Source: Luteibacter jiangsuensis
GTDB taxonomy: Bacteria; Pseudomonadota; Gammaproteobacteria; Xanthomonadales; Rhodanobacteraceae
Assembly: GCF_030812295.1 (NCBI RefSeq)
Contig: NZ_JAUSSK010000003.1
Location: 186,001 to 250,000 of the forward strand
Direction: 5' to 3'
DNA length: 64,000 bases
Shown here piece after piece: positions 9,147 to 18,246 of this stretch. The notes beneath the pieces are model-generated. The model did not search any database. It was given only the letters and a program-made list of their open reading frames with translations, and was not told where the DNA came from. The position numbers and the translations under genes are program-made. Positions within the stretch are counted from its first letter, which is position 1; each line of letters begins with the position of its first letter.

Positions 9147-10520
9147 ATGCAGCACTCCCTCAAAGCCGTAGTTCCCCCGTCCATCGATTGGACGCCGGGC
9201 TCGTGGCGGTCGAGGACCGCCCTTCAGCAGCCGACGTACGAAGACGCCGACGAGCTCAACCGCGCGCTGGCCCAGCTCGGTGAATTGCCGCCGCTGGTCA
9301 CCTCGTGGGAGATCCTGGCGCTGAAGGAGCGTATCGCCGAAGCGCAGGACGGTGAGCGCTTCCTGCTCCAGGGCGGCGATTGCGCGGAGAGCTTCGCGGA
9401 CTGCAACAGCCCGATCATTTCCAATCGACTCAAGGTGCTGCTGCAGATGAGCCTCGTGCTCGTGCACGGCTTGAAGAAGCCGGTGTTGCGCGTCGGCCGT
9501 TTCGCAGGTCAGTACGCCAAGCCGCGTTCGGCCGACACGGAGACCCGTGACGGCCTGACATTACCGGCCTTCCGGGGCGACCTGGTCAACAGCCCCGAGT
9601 TCACGCCCGAGGCACGCCGTGCCGATCCGCAGCGTTTCATCAAGGCGCACGCACGCTCGGCGATGACGATGAACTTCGTCCGCGCATTGATCGACGGTGG
9701 CTTCGCCGACCTGCATCATCCCGAATACTGGGATCTCGCCTGGGTTGAGCATTCGCCGCTCGCGGCGGAATACAAGCGCATGGTTGCCAGCATCGGCGAT
9801 TCGCTGCGTTTCATGGAGACCCTCGCGGGGCAGTCGATCTCCAGCTACTCGCGCGTGGATTTTTACACCTCGCACGAAGCGCTCCTGCTGCACTACGAGG
9901 AAGCGCTCACGCGCCGGGTGCCGCGTCAGGACGGCTGGTTCAACCTGTCCACGCATTTCCCCTGGATTGGCATGCGTACCGCCGCGCTCGATGGCGCGCA
10001 TACGGAATACTTCCGCGGTATTCGCAATCCCATCGCGGTGAAGGTCGGCCCGACGGTCCAGGCGGACGATCTGCTGCGCCTGATCGATGTCCTCAACCCG
10101 AACGAGGAGCCGGGCCGCCTGACCCTGATCCATCGCATGGGCAACGACAAGATCGGCACGCATCTGCAGCCGCTGCTCGAGGCGGTCAAGCGCGAGGGGC
10201 GTCGCGTGCTTTGGGTGGCCGATCCGATGCACGGCAACACCGAAAGCACCAGCAACGGCTACAAGACCCGGCGCTTCGCCAACATCGCCGGCGAACTCGA
10301 CCAGGCCTTCGACATCCACGCCGCGGCCGGTACGCGTCTGGGTGGCGTGCATCTCGAACTCACGGGCGAAGACGTCACGGAATGCCTTGGCGGTGCCCGT
10401 GACCTCGTCGAAGGCGACCTCGATCGGGCCTACCGCTCCATGGTCGATCCACGGCTCAACTACGAGCAGTCGCTGGAAATGGCCATGCTGATCGTGCGCA
10501 AGTCCGGCGGCATGGTCTGA
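9147..10520 (+). CDS. class II DAHP synthase (3-deoxy-7-phosphoheptulonate synthase)
   Basis: This enzyme joins phosphoenolpyruvate and erythrose 4-phosphate, the first step of the shikimate pathway. The 457-residue size and motifs such as RFLLQGGDCAESF, RVGRFAGQYAKPRS and WVADPMHGNTE identify the plant-like class II (AroA-II) family, unrelated in sequence to E. coli AroF/G/H. The conserved substrate and metal residues (Cys of GGDCAE, His of DPMHGN) are present. It is followed by a double hairpin terminator and convergent queG. Confidence 0.93.
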   Translation: MQHSLKAVVPPSIDWTPGSWRSRTALQQPTYEDADELNRALAQLGELPPLVTSWEILALKERIAEAQDGERFLLQGGDCAESFADCNSPIISNRLKVLLQMSLVLVHGLKKPVLRVGRFAGQYAKPRSADTETRDGLTLPAFRGDLVNSPEFTPEARRADPQRFIKAHARSAMTMNFVRALIDGGFADLHHPEYWDLAWVEHSPLAAEYKRMVASIGDSLRFMETLAGQSISSYSRVDFYTSHEALLLHYEEALTRRVPRQDGWFNLSTHFPWIGMRTAALDGAHTEYFRGIRNPIAVKVGPTVQADDLLRLIDVLNPNEEPGRLTLIHRMGNDKIGTHLQPLLEAVKREGRRVLWVADPMHGNTESTSNGYKTRRFANIAGELDQAFDIHAAAGTRLGGVHLELTGEDVTECLGGARDLVEGDLDRAYRSMVDPRLNYEQSLEMAMLIVRKSGGMV

Positions 10521-10527
10521 TCGAACG

Positions 10528-10600
10528 AGCCCCGGCGAACTCGCCGGGCTTCGAGATACACAATCAAGGGCCTGCCGGAGCTCCCGCAGAAGCCCTTTTT
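10528..10600 (+). terminator. tandem terminator hairpins between aroA-II gene and queG
   Basis: The first hairpin (10528-10550) pairs AGCCC..GGCG with CGCCGGGCT. The second pairs AAGGGCCTGC with GCAG..GCCCTT and is followed by five Ts ending at 10600. Together they end the DAHP synthase transcript; queG converges from the other side 9 bases away. Confidence 0.7.
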
Positions 10601-10609
10601 CCGGCCGCC

Positions 10610-11674
10610 TCAGCGGCCATGCCGTTCCCGCGCCCATGCCACATGCTCGCGCACGACCGGCGACGGATCGTCGGCGCGCGCTTCGATCGCGGCAATGACT
10701 TCGTCGCTCGTGGGGGCATTGCCGAGCCCCACGGCGATATTGCGCAGCCAGCCTTCGTAACCGGCGCGGCGTATCGCCATGCCTTCCGTGCGCGAGAGGA
10801 ACTCCTGCTCGCTCCAGGCGAACAGATCGACCAGCTTGGGGCCGTCTAGGCTATGGCGTGGCGCGAAGTCGGGCTCGGTCGCTTCTTGCGCGAACTTGTT
10901 CCAGGGGCAGACCAGCTGGCAGTCGTCGCAACCGAACACGCGATTGCCCATGGGCTCGCGCAACTCGACAGGAATGCTGCCCTTGAGTTCGATGGTCAGG
11001 TAGGAAATGCACTTGCGTGCGTCCAGGCGATACGGGCCCACGATCGCCTGTGTCGGGCAGACGTCGATGCAGCGCCGGCAACTGCCGCAGTGGGCGCTGG
11101 CCGGCTCGTCCACCGGTAGCGGCAGGTCGGTGTAGAGCTCGCCGAGGAAGAAGTAGGAGCCCGCGCGTTTGTTGATCAGTACCGTGTGCTTGCCGATCCA
11201 GCCAAGCCCGGCATTGCGCGCGATCGCCTTTTCCAGCACCGGTGCGGAATCGACGTACGCGCGATAGCGAAAGTCGCCGACACGCTCCTCGATCTTCGCG
11301 GCGAGCTTCTGTAGGCGGTTGCGCATCACCTTGTGGTAATCGCGGCCGAGGGCGTAGCGCGCGATATAGGCCTGCTCGCGGTCGTGGATGACATCCCAGG
11401 CATTCGGCGTGCCCGGCGGTACATAGTCCATGCGCACGGAGATCACGCGAAGCGTGCCCGGCTCCAGTTCAGCGGGGCGGCTGCGCCGCCTGCCGTGGCG
11501 TGCCATGTAGTCCATTTCACCGTGGTGACCCTCGGCAAGCCAGCGTTCCAGATAGGCTTCGTCGTCGGCCAGGTCGATACCCGCGACGCCGACGTCCGCG
11601 AAGCCAAGCTCGCGCGCCCATTGCTTGATCTGGGTGGCGAGGCTGGCGTAGTCGATGGACGAGGAAACGGACAT
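10610..11674 (-). CDS. queG: tRNA epoxyqueuosine reductase QueG
   Basis: QueG performs the last step of queuosine synthesis in tRNA, reducing epoxyqueuosine with a cobalamin cofactor. The 354-residue protein has two ferredoxin-type 4Fe-4S motifs: C196, C199, C202, C206 and C222, C249, C252, C256. The catalytic Asp is D142 in YVDSAPVLEK. It diverges from nnr across only 35 bases. A TAGAAT hexamer ends 7 bases upstream of the ATG, so the transcript may start at the initiation codon. Confidence 0.95.
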   Translation of the reverse strand: MSVSSSIDYASLATQIKQWARELGFADVGVAGIDLADDEAYLERWLAEGHHGEMDYMARHGRRRSRPAELEPGTLRVISVRMDYVPPGTPNAWDVIHDREQAYIARYALGRDYHKVMRNRLQKLAAKIEERVGDFRYRAYVDSAPVLEKAIARNAGLGWIGKHTVLINKRAGSYFFLGELYTDLPLPVDEPASAHCGSCRRCIDVCPTQAIVGPYRLDARKCISYLTIELKGSIPVELREPMGNRVFGCDDCQLVCPWNKFAQEATEPDFAPRHSLDGPKLVDLFAWSEQEFLSRTEGMAIRRAGYEGWLRNIAVGLGNAPTSDEVIAAIEARADDPSPVVREHVAWARERHGR

Positions 11675-11709
11675 GCGTCCATTCTACCGGGGGCTCCTAT
11701 AATCAGCCG
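11675..11709. promoter_or_regulatory. divergent, possibly leaderless promoters of queG and nnr
   Basis: This 35-base gap is the whole intergenic region of two divergent genes. On the plus strand a perfect TATAAT occupies 11698-11703, exactly 6 bases before the nnr ATG. On the minus strand TAGAAT occupies 11686-11681, exactly 6 bases before the queG ATG. At standard geometry both transcripts would begin at the A of ATG. Recognisable -35 boxes are missing on both sides, so this remains inference. Confidence 0.5.
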
Positions 11710-13182
11710 ATGACCGCACCCCATCTCGGCATCGCCCTCTTCACGTCCGGGCAGTCCCGCGCGATCGACCGACGCGCGATCGGCGAGCTCGGTATCCCTG
11801 GCTTTGAGCTGATGACGCGCGCGGGGGCTGCCGCTTTCGCCATGCTCCGGCGACGCTGGCCGGGCGCACGGCGTCTGCGTGTGGTGTGTGGCGCGGGAAA
11901 CAATGGTGGCGACGGCTACCTGGTCGCCCGGGACGCGCTGGCCTCCGGCCTGTCCGTGGATCTCGTGGCGCTCGATTCGCCCAAGGCAGGGGACGCCGCC
12001 CGCGCCCGCGAGGCCTTCGAGGCGCTGGGTGGCGCCGCCCATCCATTCACCGACTGGAACGCACTCCCTCCCGCCGACGTGATCGTGGATGCCATCTACG
12101 GCACGGGCCTGAACCGTGCTCCCGCCGCCGAGGCGGCCAGCGCCATCGAAGCGATCAATGCCTCGGGCCTGCCGGTGCTGGCACTGGACGTGCCCTCCGG
12201 TCTCTCGGCGGATACCGGCGCATGCCCGGGCGTGGCCATCCATGCCGCCGCCACCGCGAGCTTCATCGTGCACAAGCGCGGCCTGCATACCTGTCGCGCG
12301 GAGGTGGCCGGCGAGGTGGAACTGTTCGACCTCGGCTTGCCGCGGAACATCCTCGAGGCGCCGGATGCGCGCCTGCTCGAACCGGCCGGGTTGCCTCGGC
12401 GTCCACGCGACTCGCACAAGGGTGGGAACGGCCACATCCTCGCCATCGGTGGCGACCATGGTACGGGCGGCGCCGTGCGGATGGCCGCGGAGGCGGCCTT
12501 ACGCACCGGCGCTGGCCTCGTCAGCGTGGCGACCCGCGAGGAAAACGTGGTGGCCATGAACGCGGCACGCCCGGAGCTGATGGCGCGCGGCGTCAATGGA
12601 CCGCAGGCCTTGCAGCCGATGCTGCAAAAGGCTTCCGTGGTCGCGCTCGGTCCAGGCCTCGGCCAGTCCGCCTGGGGCCATGCCTTGTGGACGACGGCGC
12701 TCGACGCGGGCTTGCCGACCGTCCTCGACGCCGATGGCCTCAACCTGCTGCATGCCGCGCCGCGCCCGCTCCCGGCGCGCATCGTGCTGACTCCCCATCC
12801 GGGCGAGGCGGGCCGTTTGCTCGGTGTTTCGACGGCGGACGTGCAAGCGGATCGCTTCGCCGCCGGGCGTGAGATAGCGAAGCGTTATCGCGCGGTGGTC
12901 GTTCTCAAGGGCAACGGCAGCCTGATCGTTTCATCCGAAGGGGCGGTGGCGGTGTGCCCCTGGGGCAATCCGGGCATGGCCAGCGGCGGCATGGGCGACA
13001 CCCTCACCGGCATCATCGCCGGCCTCATGGGTCAAGGCTGCGAGCCTTACGAGGCGGCCTGCCTTGGCGTCGGCCTGCACGCGCGCGCGGCCGACGTCGC
13101 GGCACGGGCAGGCGAGCGAGGGCTGCTGGCAGGCGACCTGCTCGACCCGCTCCGCCGACTCGTCAACGGACTCGACGCATGA
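11710..13182 (+). CDS. nnr: bifunctional NAD(P)H-hydrate epimerase / dehydratase
   Basis: Nnr repairs hydrated NAD(P)H. The N-terminal YjeF_N domain (about 1-215) epimerises R-NAD(P)HX and shows CGAGNNGGDGYLVARDAL. The C-terminal carbohydrate-kinase-like domain (about 225-490) dehydrates S-NAD(P)HX and shows KGGNGHILAIGGDHGTGGA and SGGMGDTLTGIIAGLMGQ. The 490-residue length fits the fused form. Its stop overlaps the tsaE start by 4 bases (ATGA), a common nnr-tsaE-amidase-mutL neighbourhood. Confidence 0.95.
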   Translation: MTAPHLGIALFTSGQSRAIDRRAIGELGIPGFELMTRAGAAAFAMLRRRWPGARRLRVVCGAGNNGGDGYLVARDALASGLSVDLVALDSPKAGDAARAREAFEALGGAAHPFTDWNALPPADVIVDAIYGTGLNRAPAAEAASAIEAINASGLPVLALDVPSGLSADTGACPGVAIHAAATASFIVHKRGLHTCRAEVAGEVELFDLGLPRNILEAPDARLLEPAGLPRRPRDSHKGGNGHILAIGGDHGTGGAVRMAAEAALRTGAGLVSVATREENVVAMNAARPELMARGVNGPQALQPMLQKASVVALGPGLGQSAWGHALWTTALDAGLPTVLDADGLNLLHAAPRPLPARIVLTPHPGEAGRLLGVSTADVQADRFAAGREIAKRYRAVVVLKGNGSLIVSSEGAVAVCPWGNPGMASGGMGDTLTGIIAGLMGQGCEPYEAACLGVGLHARAADVAARAGERGLLAGDLLDPLRRLVNGLDA

Positions 13183-13640
13183 GCGCCCGGGAATGGAACC
13201 TCGCCGACGAGGAGGCCACCATGGCGCTGGGGCGCCGCCTCGCGCAGGAGGTGCCCGCCGGCATGGTCGCTTATCTTCACGGTGACCTCGGTGCCGGGAA
13301 AACCACCTTCGCTCGGGCTTTCCTCCGTGCCCTGGGCGTCGGCGAACGTGTGAAGAGCCCAACGTACAGCCTGGTGGAGGGCTATGACATCGGCGAGCGC
13401 CGGGCCTTCCACCTCGACCTCTATCGCATCGCCGATCCCGGTGAACTGGAGTGGCTGGGGCTGGACAGCCTGGCCGAACCGGGGGCCATCGTGCTCGTGG
13501 AGTGGCCCGAGCGCGGTATCGGTGCGCTGCCATCCGCCGACCTCGAGCTGAGCTTCCGCCATGAAGGTCAGGGGCGCGCCGTCCTCATCGAGGCGCGATC
13601 CCCCGCGGGACAGCGAATCCTGCGATCCCTGGGCGCCTGA
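13179..13640 (+). CDS. tsaE: tRNA threonylcarbamoyladenosine ATPase TsaE
   Basis: TsaE is the ATPase that works with TsaB and TsaD to make t6A at position 37 of tRNAs. The 153-residue product has the Walker A motif GDLGAGKT at residues 35-42 and the family signature VKSPTYSLVEGY, plus EWPERG. The ATG overlapping the nnr stop is chosen; longer in-frame readings extend into nnr. Translational coupling with nnr is likely. Confidence 0.94.
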   Translation: MSAREWNLADEEATMALGRRLAQEVPAGMVAYLHGDLGAGKTTFARAFLRALGVGERVKSPTYSLVEGYDIGERRAFHLDLYRIADPGELEWLGLDSLAEPGAIVLVEWPERGIGALPSADLELSFRHEGQGRAVLIEARSPAGQRILRSLGA

Positions 13641-13825
13641 TTCGGGCACAAAGCTTTTTGTTTCAACAGCTTATGCATCGACATGCAAGACTGTTCCCGC
13701 CACCCTATCCGGTCGTCGGTTGCGGGGCATTCCTGTACGCTCGTTGACGAAGATTCCGCAGGTCATGGATTAACAAGGGAAAACGTCTTGCATTCAGCGG
13801 GCGCTTGCAGTTCAATCCTGGCCGT

Positions 13826-15451
13826 ATGAGGGGAATCATTATCAAACTTGGCCTTCTTGCGTGCGTGACCGCCGTCGCGACGCTGGCCCCTGCCGTCTCG
13901 ACGGCGGCCGACATCAAGGCCGCTCGGGTCTGGGCTGGCCCGGAATACACCCGGGTGGTATTCGATTTGTCCGGCCCGGCAACCTACAAGATGTCCCAGG
14001 GCGATACCCCGGGCAGTGTCGTCCTCGATATCGCCGGGAGTGCCGTGGCGGGCGACTTCGCCGCACCGGGTGGGCAGGGCCTGTTCAAGTCGATGACGGC
14101 CGGCAAGCAGGGGCGCACCGCACGGATGGTCGCCACGGTCGATCCCAAGGCCAAGCCGAAAAGCTTCCTGCTCAAGCCCGCCGGTGACTACGGTTACCGG
14201 CTCGTGCTGGATCTCTATCCCGGTGGGCAGAGCGATCCTGGTGACAATCCGGTCACCGACGACACCCCTTCAGTAGCGGACGCGCCGGCCGAGGCGGCTG
14301 TCGCGATCACACCGCGCGGCTCACGCGGCAAGACGGTTCCCGCAGGCAAGCCACCGATGCTGGCCAGCGAACGCAAGGTGGTGATCGCCATCGATGCCGG
14401 CCATGGTGGTGAAGACCCCGGCGCGCGTGGCGCGACCGGCCTGCGCGAGAAGGATGTCACCTTGCAAGTGGCGCGCGAACTCGCCGACCAGATCAATCGC
14501 CAGCCCGGGATGCAGGCGGTCCTCACGCGCAACGGCGATTACTTCATTCCTCTGAAGCGGCGCTACCAGATCGCGCGCGAGCACAACGCGGACATGTTCG
14601 TCTCGATCCACGCGGACGCGTTCAAGAACAGCGACGCCAAGGGCTCGTCGGTCTGGGTGCTGTCGCCTCGCGGCAAGACGTCCGAAGCCGCGCGCTGGCT
14701 GGCCGACCGCGAAAACCGCGCCGACCTGGTGGGCGGCGTGTCGCTCGACGACAAGGACGACACACTCGCCGCCGTGTTGCTCGACCTGCAGCAGGGCTAT
14801 GCGATGCAGGCCAGCGAGTCGATCGCCGGCAACGTCCTGAAAGCGCTGGGCCGGCTCGGTCCCACCCATCGCGGCTACGTGGAACGGGCCAACTTCGTGG
14901 TGCTGCGATCGCCGGACGTACCCTCGATCCTGGTCGAGACCGCCTTCATCACCAATCCCTCCGAGGAACGGCGCCTGCGCGATGACGGACATCGCCGAGA
15001 ACTCGCCACCGCCGTCCTGGGTGGCGTGCGCAACTACTTCGAGTCGATGCCCCCGCCGGGCACCTGGTTCGCCGCCCAGGCGGCACGCCGGAATGGCACG
15101 TCGGTCGCCTCGACGGCGGCTTCCGCCCCGGCCACGCCGGCGGTCGGCTCCGACGCCGATGCCATCGCTTCCAGCGCGGTGAAGTCGACGGCACGTACGC
15201 CGCCGTCGAAGAAGCTGGCCGCGAAGACGGACGACCAGCAGCTCGCGTCCGCCGATACGCCCGCGTCGGCGAAGAAATCCACCGCCCGCGCCGATGAAAA
15301 CGTCCGCGACGTCCACCGCGTCAACCGCGGCGAGACGCTGACCGGCATCGCCCAGCAATACGGGGTATCGGTGGGCGCGCTGAAGCTCGCCAACAAGATG
15401 ACGGACAACAACGTGCGCATCGGCACGGTGATGGTGATTCCTTCGGGCTGA
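13826..15451 (+). CDS. N-acetylmuramoyl-L-alanine amidase, AmiC type, with LysM
   Basis: This periplasmic amidase cleaves the amide bond between MurNAc and the stem peptide during septum splitting. The ATG at 13826 gives 541 residues starting with a signal peptide (about 1-29); a TTG at 13805 is a less likely start. An AMIN domain spans about 30-130. The zinc-dependent Amidase_3 domain spans about 188-410, with the metal-binding His at 193 in DAGHGGEDPGARG and a second at SIHADAF. A LysM domain lies at the C-terminus (about 495-540). The spacer is Ala/Ser/Lys-rich. The 185 bases upstream show no clear promoter. Confidence 0.92.
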   Translation: MRGIIIKLGLLACVTAVATLAPAVSTAADIKAARVWAGPEYTRVVFDLSGPATYKMSQGDTPGSVVLDIAGSAVAGDFAAPGGQGLFKSMTAGKQGRTARMVATVDPKAKPKSFLLKPAGDYGYRLVLDLYPGGQSDPGDNPVTDDTPSVADAPAEAAVAITPRGSRGKTVPAGKPPMLASERKVVIAIDAGHGGEDPGARGATGLREKDVTLQVARELADQINRQPGMQAVLTRNGDYFIPLKRRYQIAREHNADMFVSIHADAFKNSDAKGSSVWVLSPRGKTSEAARWLADRENRADLVGGVSLDDKDDTLAAVLLDLQQGYAMQASESIAGNVLKALGRLGPTHRGYVERANFVVLRSPDVPSILVETAFITNPSEERRLRDDGHRRELATAVLGGVRNYFESMPPPGTWFAAQAARRNGTSVASTAASAPATPAVGSDADAIASSAVKSTARTPPSKKLAAKTDDQQLASADTPASAKKSTARADENVRDVHRVNRGETLTGIAQQYGVSVGALKLANKMTDNNVRIGTVMVIPSG

Positions 15452-15511
15452 AGCGGCCGCGCACCCGCTTGGGCTATCCTTTCGACCTGAATGCCCGTCA
15501 GGTCGTGTCTC

Positions 15512-17353
15512 ATGCCCATTCGTCCCCTTCCGCCCGAACTGATCAACCAGATCGCGGCCGGTGAAGTGATCGAGCGTCCCGCCTCGGTGGTGAAGGAGCT
15601 CGTCGAAAACAGCATCGACGCCGGCGCGCGCCGCATCGAGGTCGACATCGAGCAGGGCGGGGTCCGGCTTATCCGCGTGCGCGACGACGGCGGCGGCATC
15701 CCGCGCGACGAACTGGCGTTGGCGGTGGCGTCGCATGCGACCAGCAAGATCGGCAGCTTCGACGATCTCGAGCGCGTGGCCAGCATGGGCTTCCGTGGCG
15801 AAGCGCTGGCGTCGGTGTCCTCGGTGGCGCGTTTCTCCCTGACCTCCCGCCAGCAGGGCGAAGACTCCGCCTGGCGCATCGACGTCGACGGCGGTCGCCT
15901 GCAGGAGGCGCGTCCCGCCCAGCATCCGCCCGGGACGACGATCGAGGTGCGCGACCTGTTCTACAACGTGCCCGCGCGGCGCAAGTTCCTCCGCGCCGAG
16001 CGCACCGAGTTCGCGCACATCGACGATCTCCTGAAATCGTTGGCTCTGGCGCGCGAAGGCGTGGATATCCGCCTCAGCCATAACGGCAAGCCGGTACGCT
16101 TGCTCAAGCCCGCCCGTGACGAGCATGCCGCGCTGGCCCGCGTGGCCGAGGTGCTCGGTCCGGAATTTCCGGGACAGGCGCTGCGTGTGGAACACGAAGC
16201 CGCGGGCATGCGCCTGTCTGGCTGGGTCGGCCTGCCTACCGCCTCGCGTTCGCAGGCCGACCAGCAGTATTTCTACGTGAACGGCCGCCTCGTGCGCGAT
16301 CGTGTCGTGGCCCATGCCGTGCGCCAGGCCTATGCGGACGTGCTGTTTCACGGGCGCCACCCCGTGTTCGTGTTGTTCCTGGAGCTCGACCCGGCGGGCG
16401 TCGACGTCAACGTGCATCCCGCGAAGAGCGAGGTCCGTTTCCGCGAACAGCGCCTGATCCACGATTTCCTCTTCCGCACGCTTCATGAAGCACTGGCGCA
16501 GACCCGCGCCGGCGCGTCCGCGTCGGCGGCGGAGCATGCCGAGCCGCTGATGGCGGCGGCTGGCGGTTCCGGCTACGAAAGCCGCCTGCCATCCTCGCCG
16601 TCGTCGACGCCCGCGTGGCCGCAGGCGTCGAGCCAGTCGCGATTGAGCCTCGGCGTGCGCGACGAGCCGCTGGCTGACTACGCCACGCTGTTCGGACCGA
16701 CCGCGCCGCCTCGCCCCGCGACATCGTGGACGCCGTCTTCCGGCACCGAGGCGGAGCAGGGTGGGGATGTCCCGCCGCTGGGTTACGCCATCGCGCAGTT
16801 GAAGAACATCTACGTGCTGGCTGAGAACGAGCACGGCCTCGTGTTGGTCGACATGCACGCCGCGCACGAACGCATCACCTATGAAAAACTCAAGAACGGT
16901 CGGGTCACCGCCAACCTGCGCTCGCAGATGTTGCTCGTGCCGCTATCGATCGCGGTCAGTACGAAGGAAGCGGCAGCGGCCGAGGAACACGCCGACGCAC
17001 TCGGCGAGTGGGGCCTGGAGTTGTCGCGCAGCGGCCCGGCCGGCGTGGTGGTGCGCCGCATTCCGTCGTTGCTGGAAGGGGCCGACGTCAGCCAGCTCAC
17101 CCGCGACGTGTTGGCCGAGCTTGCCCAGCACGGCAGTTCACGACGCCTCGAAGAGTTGGAGAACGAACTGCTTTCCACCATGGCCTGCCATGGTTCCGTG
17201 CGCGCGGGACGCCGTCTTGGCATTCCCGAAATGAACGCGCTGCTGCGTGAGATGGAAGCCACCGAGCGCTCCGGTCAATGCAACCACGGCCGTCCGACCT
17301 GGGTGCAGTTATCGCTGGGTGAGCTGGACCGCCTCTTCCTGCGCGGCCGATAG
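15512..17353 (+). CDS. mutL: DNA mismatch repair protein MutL
   Basis: MutL couples mismatch recognition by MutS to strand removal. The GHKL ATPase motifs are visible: [27 protein letters not shown] and [10 protein letters not shown]. The start at 15512 ([13 protein letters not shown]) fits the family; the upstream ATG at 15491 does not. The C-terminal domain carries [12 protein letters not shown], close to the endonuclease motif DQHA(x)2E(x)4E, and CNHGRP, close to CPHGRP. It may therefore be a nicking MutL of the kind found in bacteria without MutH. The product is 613 residues. Confidence 0.95.
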   Translation: MPIRPLPPELINQIAAGEVIERPASVVKELVENSIDAGARRIEVDIEQGGVRLIRVRDDGGGIPRDELALAVASHATSKIGSFDDLERVASMGFRGEALASVSSVARFSLTSRQQGEDSAWRIDVDGGRLQEARPAQHPPGTTIEVRDLFYNVPARRKFLRAERTEFAHIDDLLKSLALAREGVDIRLSHNGKPVRLLKPARDEHAALARVAEVLGPEFPGQALRVEHEAAGMRLSGWVGLPTASRSQADQQYFYVNGRLVRDRVVAHAVRQAYADVLFHGRHPVFVLFLELDPAGVDVNVHPAKSEVRFREQRLIHDFLFRTLHEALAQTRAGASASAAEHAEPLMAAAGGSGYESRLPSSPSSTPAWPQASSQSRLSLGVRDEPLADYATLFGPTAPPRPATSWTPSSGTEAEQGGDVPPLGYAIAQLKNIYVLAENEHGLVLVDMHAAHERITYEKLKNGRVTANLRSQMLLVPLSIAVSTKEAAAAEEHADALGEWGLELSRSGPAGVVVRRIPSLLEGADVSQLTRDVLAELAQHGSSRRLEELENELLSTMACHGSVRAGRRLGIPEMNALLREMEATERSGQCNHGRPTWVQLSLGELDRLFLRGR

Positions 17354-17366
17354 GTTTTCATGAATC

Positions 17367-17382
17367 GGACGGCTAGCCGTCC
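17367..17382. repeat. 16-bp perfect palindrome in the mutL-DUF1684 gap
   Basis: GGACGGCTAGCCGTCC is self-complementary and lies 14 bases after mutL and 19 bases before the next gene. It could be an operator or a weak RNA hairpin. No further copy was noticed in the window. Confidence 0.4.
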
Positions 17383-17400
17383 ATATGTCGAGGTTTCCCC

Positions 17401-18237
17401 ATGCTTTTCCCCTCCGAAGCCGCATCCGTCGAAAGAGCGCGCGCCGAACGCTTGTCCTTGCTCACGGCGCCGGGTGGGTGGCTCAGCCTTGTCGGGCTCG
17501 AATGGCTGCAGCCCGGGCCCAACCGCCTGGGCAGTTCGCCGGACAACGACATCGTGTTGAAGGTGGGCCCGGAGCGGCTGGGCGTCGCCACGCTCGACGA
17601 GCAGGGCACCGTCGTGTTCGAACCGGCCGAGGGCAGCGGTGTCCTCGTCGACGGCAGGGACGTGGAGCGCGCGGTCCTGGTGGATGATGCGTCGCCGGGC
17701 CAGGCCGCCACCGAGGTACGTTTCGGTTCGGCGCATTTTTTCGTGATCGCGCGTGACGGCCGGAAGGCCTTGCGCGTGAAGGACGAGAACGCGGAAACGC
17801 GCACGGGCTTCCAGGGGCTGGACTATTTCCCGATCGATCCGGCCTGGAGGGTCGTCGCCGACTGGGTGCCGTTCGATCCGCCGATGGAACTGGAGATGGG
17901 CACGGTGCTGGGCACGATCGAAAAGGAGAAGGTTCCGGGCAAGGCCGTGTTCGTGCGCGAGGGCAAGACGTTCGAGTTGTATCCGGTCCAGGAAACGCCG
18001 GACGCATTGTTCTTCGTCTTCGCCGACCTCACCAGCGGCAAGGAGACCTACGGCGCGGCGCGCTTCCTCGACACCCCGTTGGCGAAGGACGGCAAGCTGG
18101 TGATCGATTTCAACGAGGCGCGCAATCCCCCTTGCGTGTTCACGCCGTATGCCACCTGTCAGCTGGCTCCGCCGGAGAACCGTCTCGCCGTGCGCGTGAC
18201 GGCCGGGGAACTGAATTACCGCGGCGCATCGCACTGA
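17401..18237 (+). CDS. DUF1684 family protein
   Basis: The function is unknown. The 278-residue product has no signal peptide. It matches DUF1684 in its N-terminal LTAPGGWLSLVGLEWLQPG, in the central ETRTGFQGLDYFPIDPAW, and in the C-terminal signature DFNEARNPPCVFTPYATC followed by LPPENRL-like residues. A GAGG Shine-Dalgarno lies ahead of the ATG. It converges with the crotonase gene, leaving only 9 bases between stops. Confidence 0.85.
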   Translation: MLFPSEAASVERARAERLSLLTAPGGWLSLVGLEWLQPGPNRLGSSPDNDIVLKVGPERLGVATLDEQGTVVFEPAEGSGVLVDGRDVERAVLVDDASPGQAATEVRFGSAHFFVIARDGRKALRVKDENAETRTGFQGLDYFPIDPAWRVVADWVPFDPPMELEMGTVLGTIEKEKVPGKAVFVREGKTFELYPVQETPDALFFVFADLTSGKETYGAARFLDTPLAKDGKLVIDFNEARNPPCVFTPYATCQLAPPENRLAVRVTAGELNYRGASH

Positions 18238-18246
18238 GGCCGGTGG

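Noticed and set aside
13805-13825. TTG start for the amidase seven codons upstream.
   Set aside because: It lacks a Shine-Dalgarno and adds polar residues before a good signal peptide; the ATG at 13826 is preferred.
14321-16867. Very long open frame on the minus strand opposite the amidase and mutL genes (848 codons).
   Set aside because: It lies opposite two clear gene families. Its product is Arg/His/Gln-rich without any recognisable motif, as expected for antisense frames in high-GC DNA.
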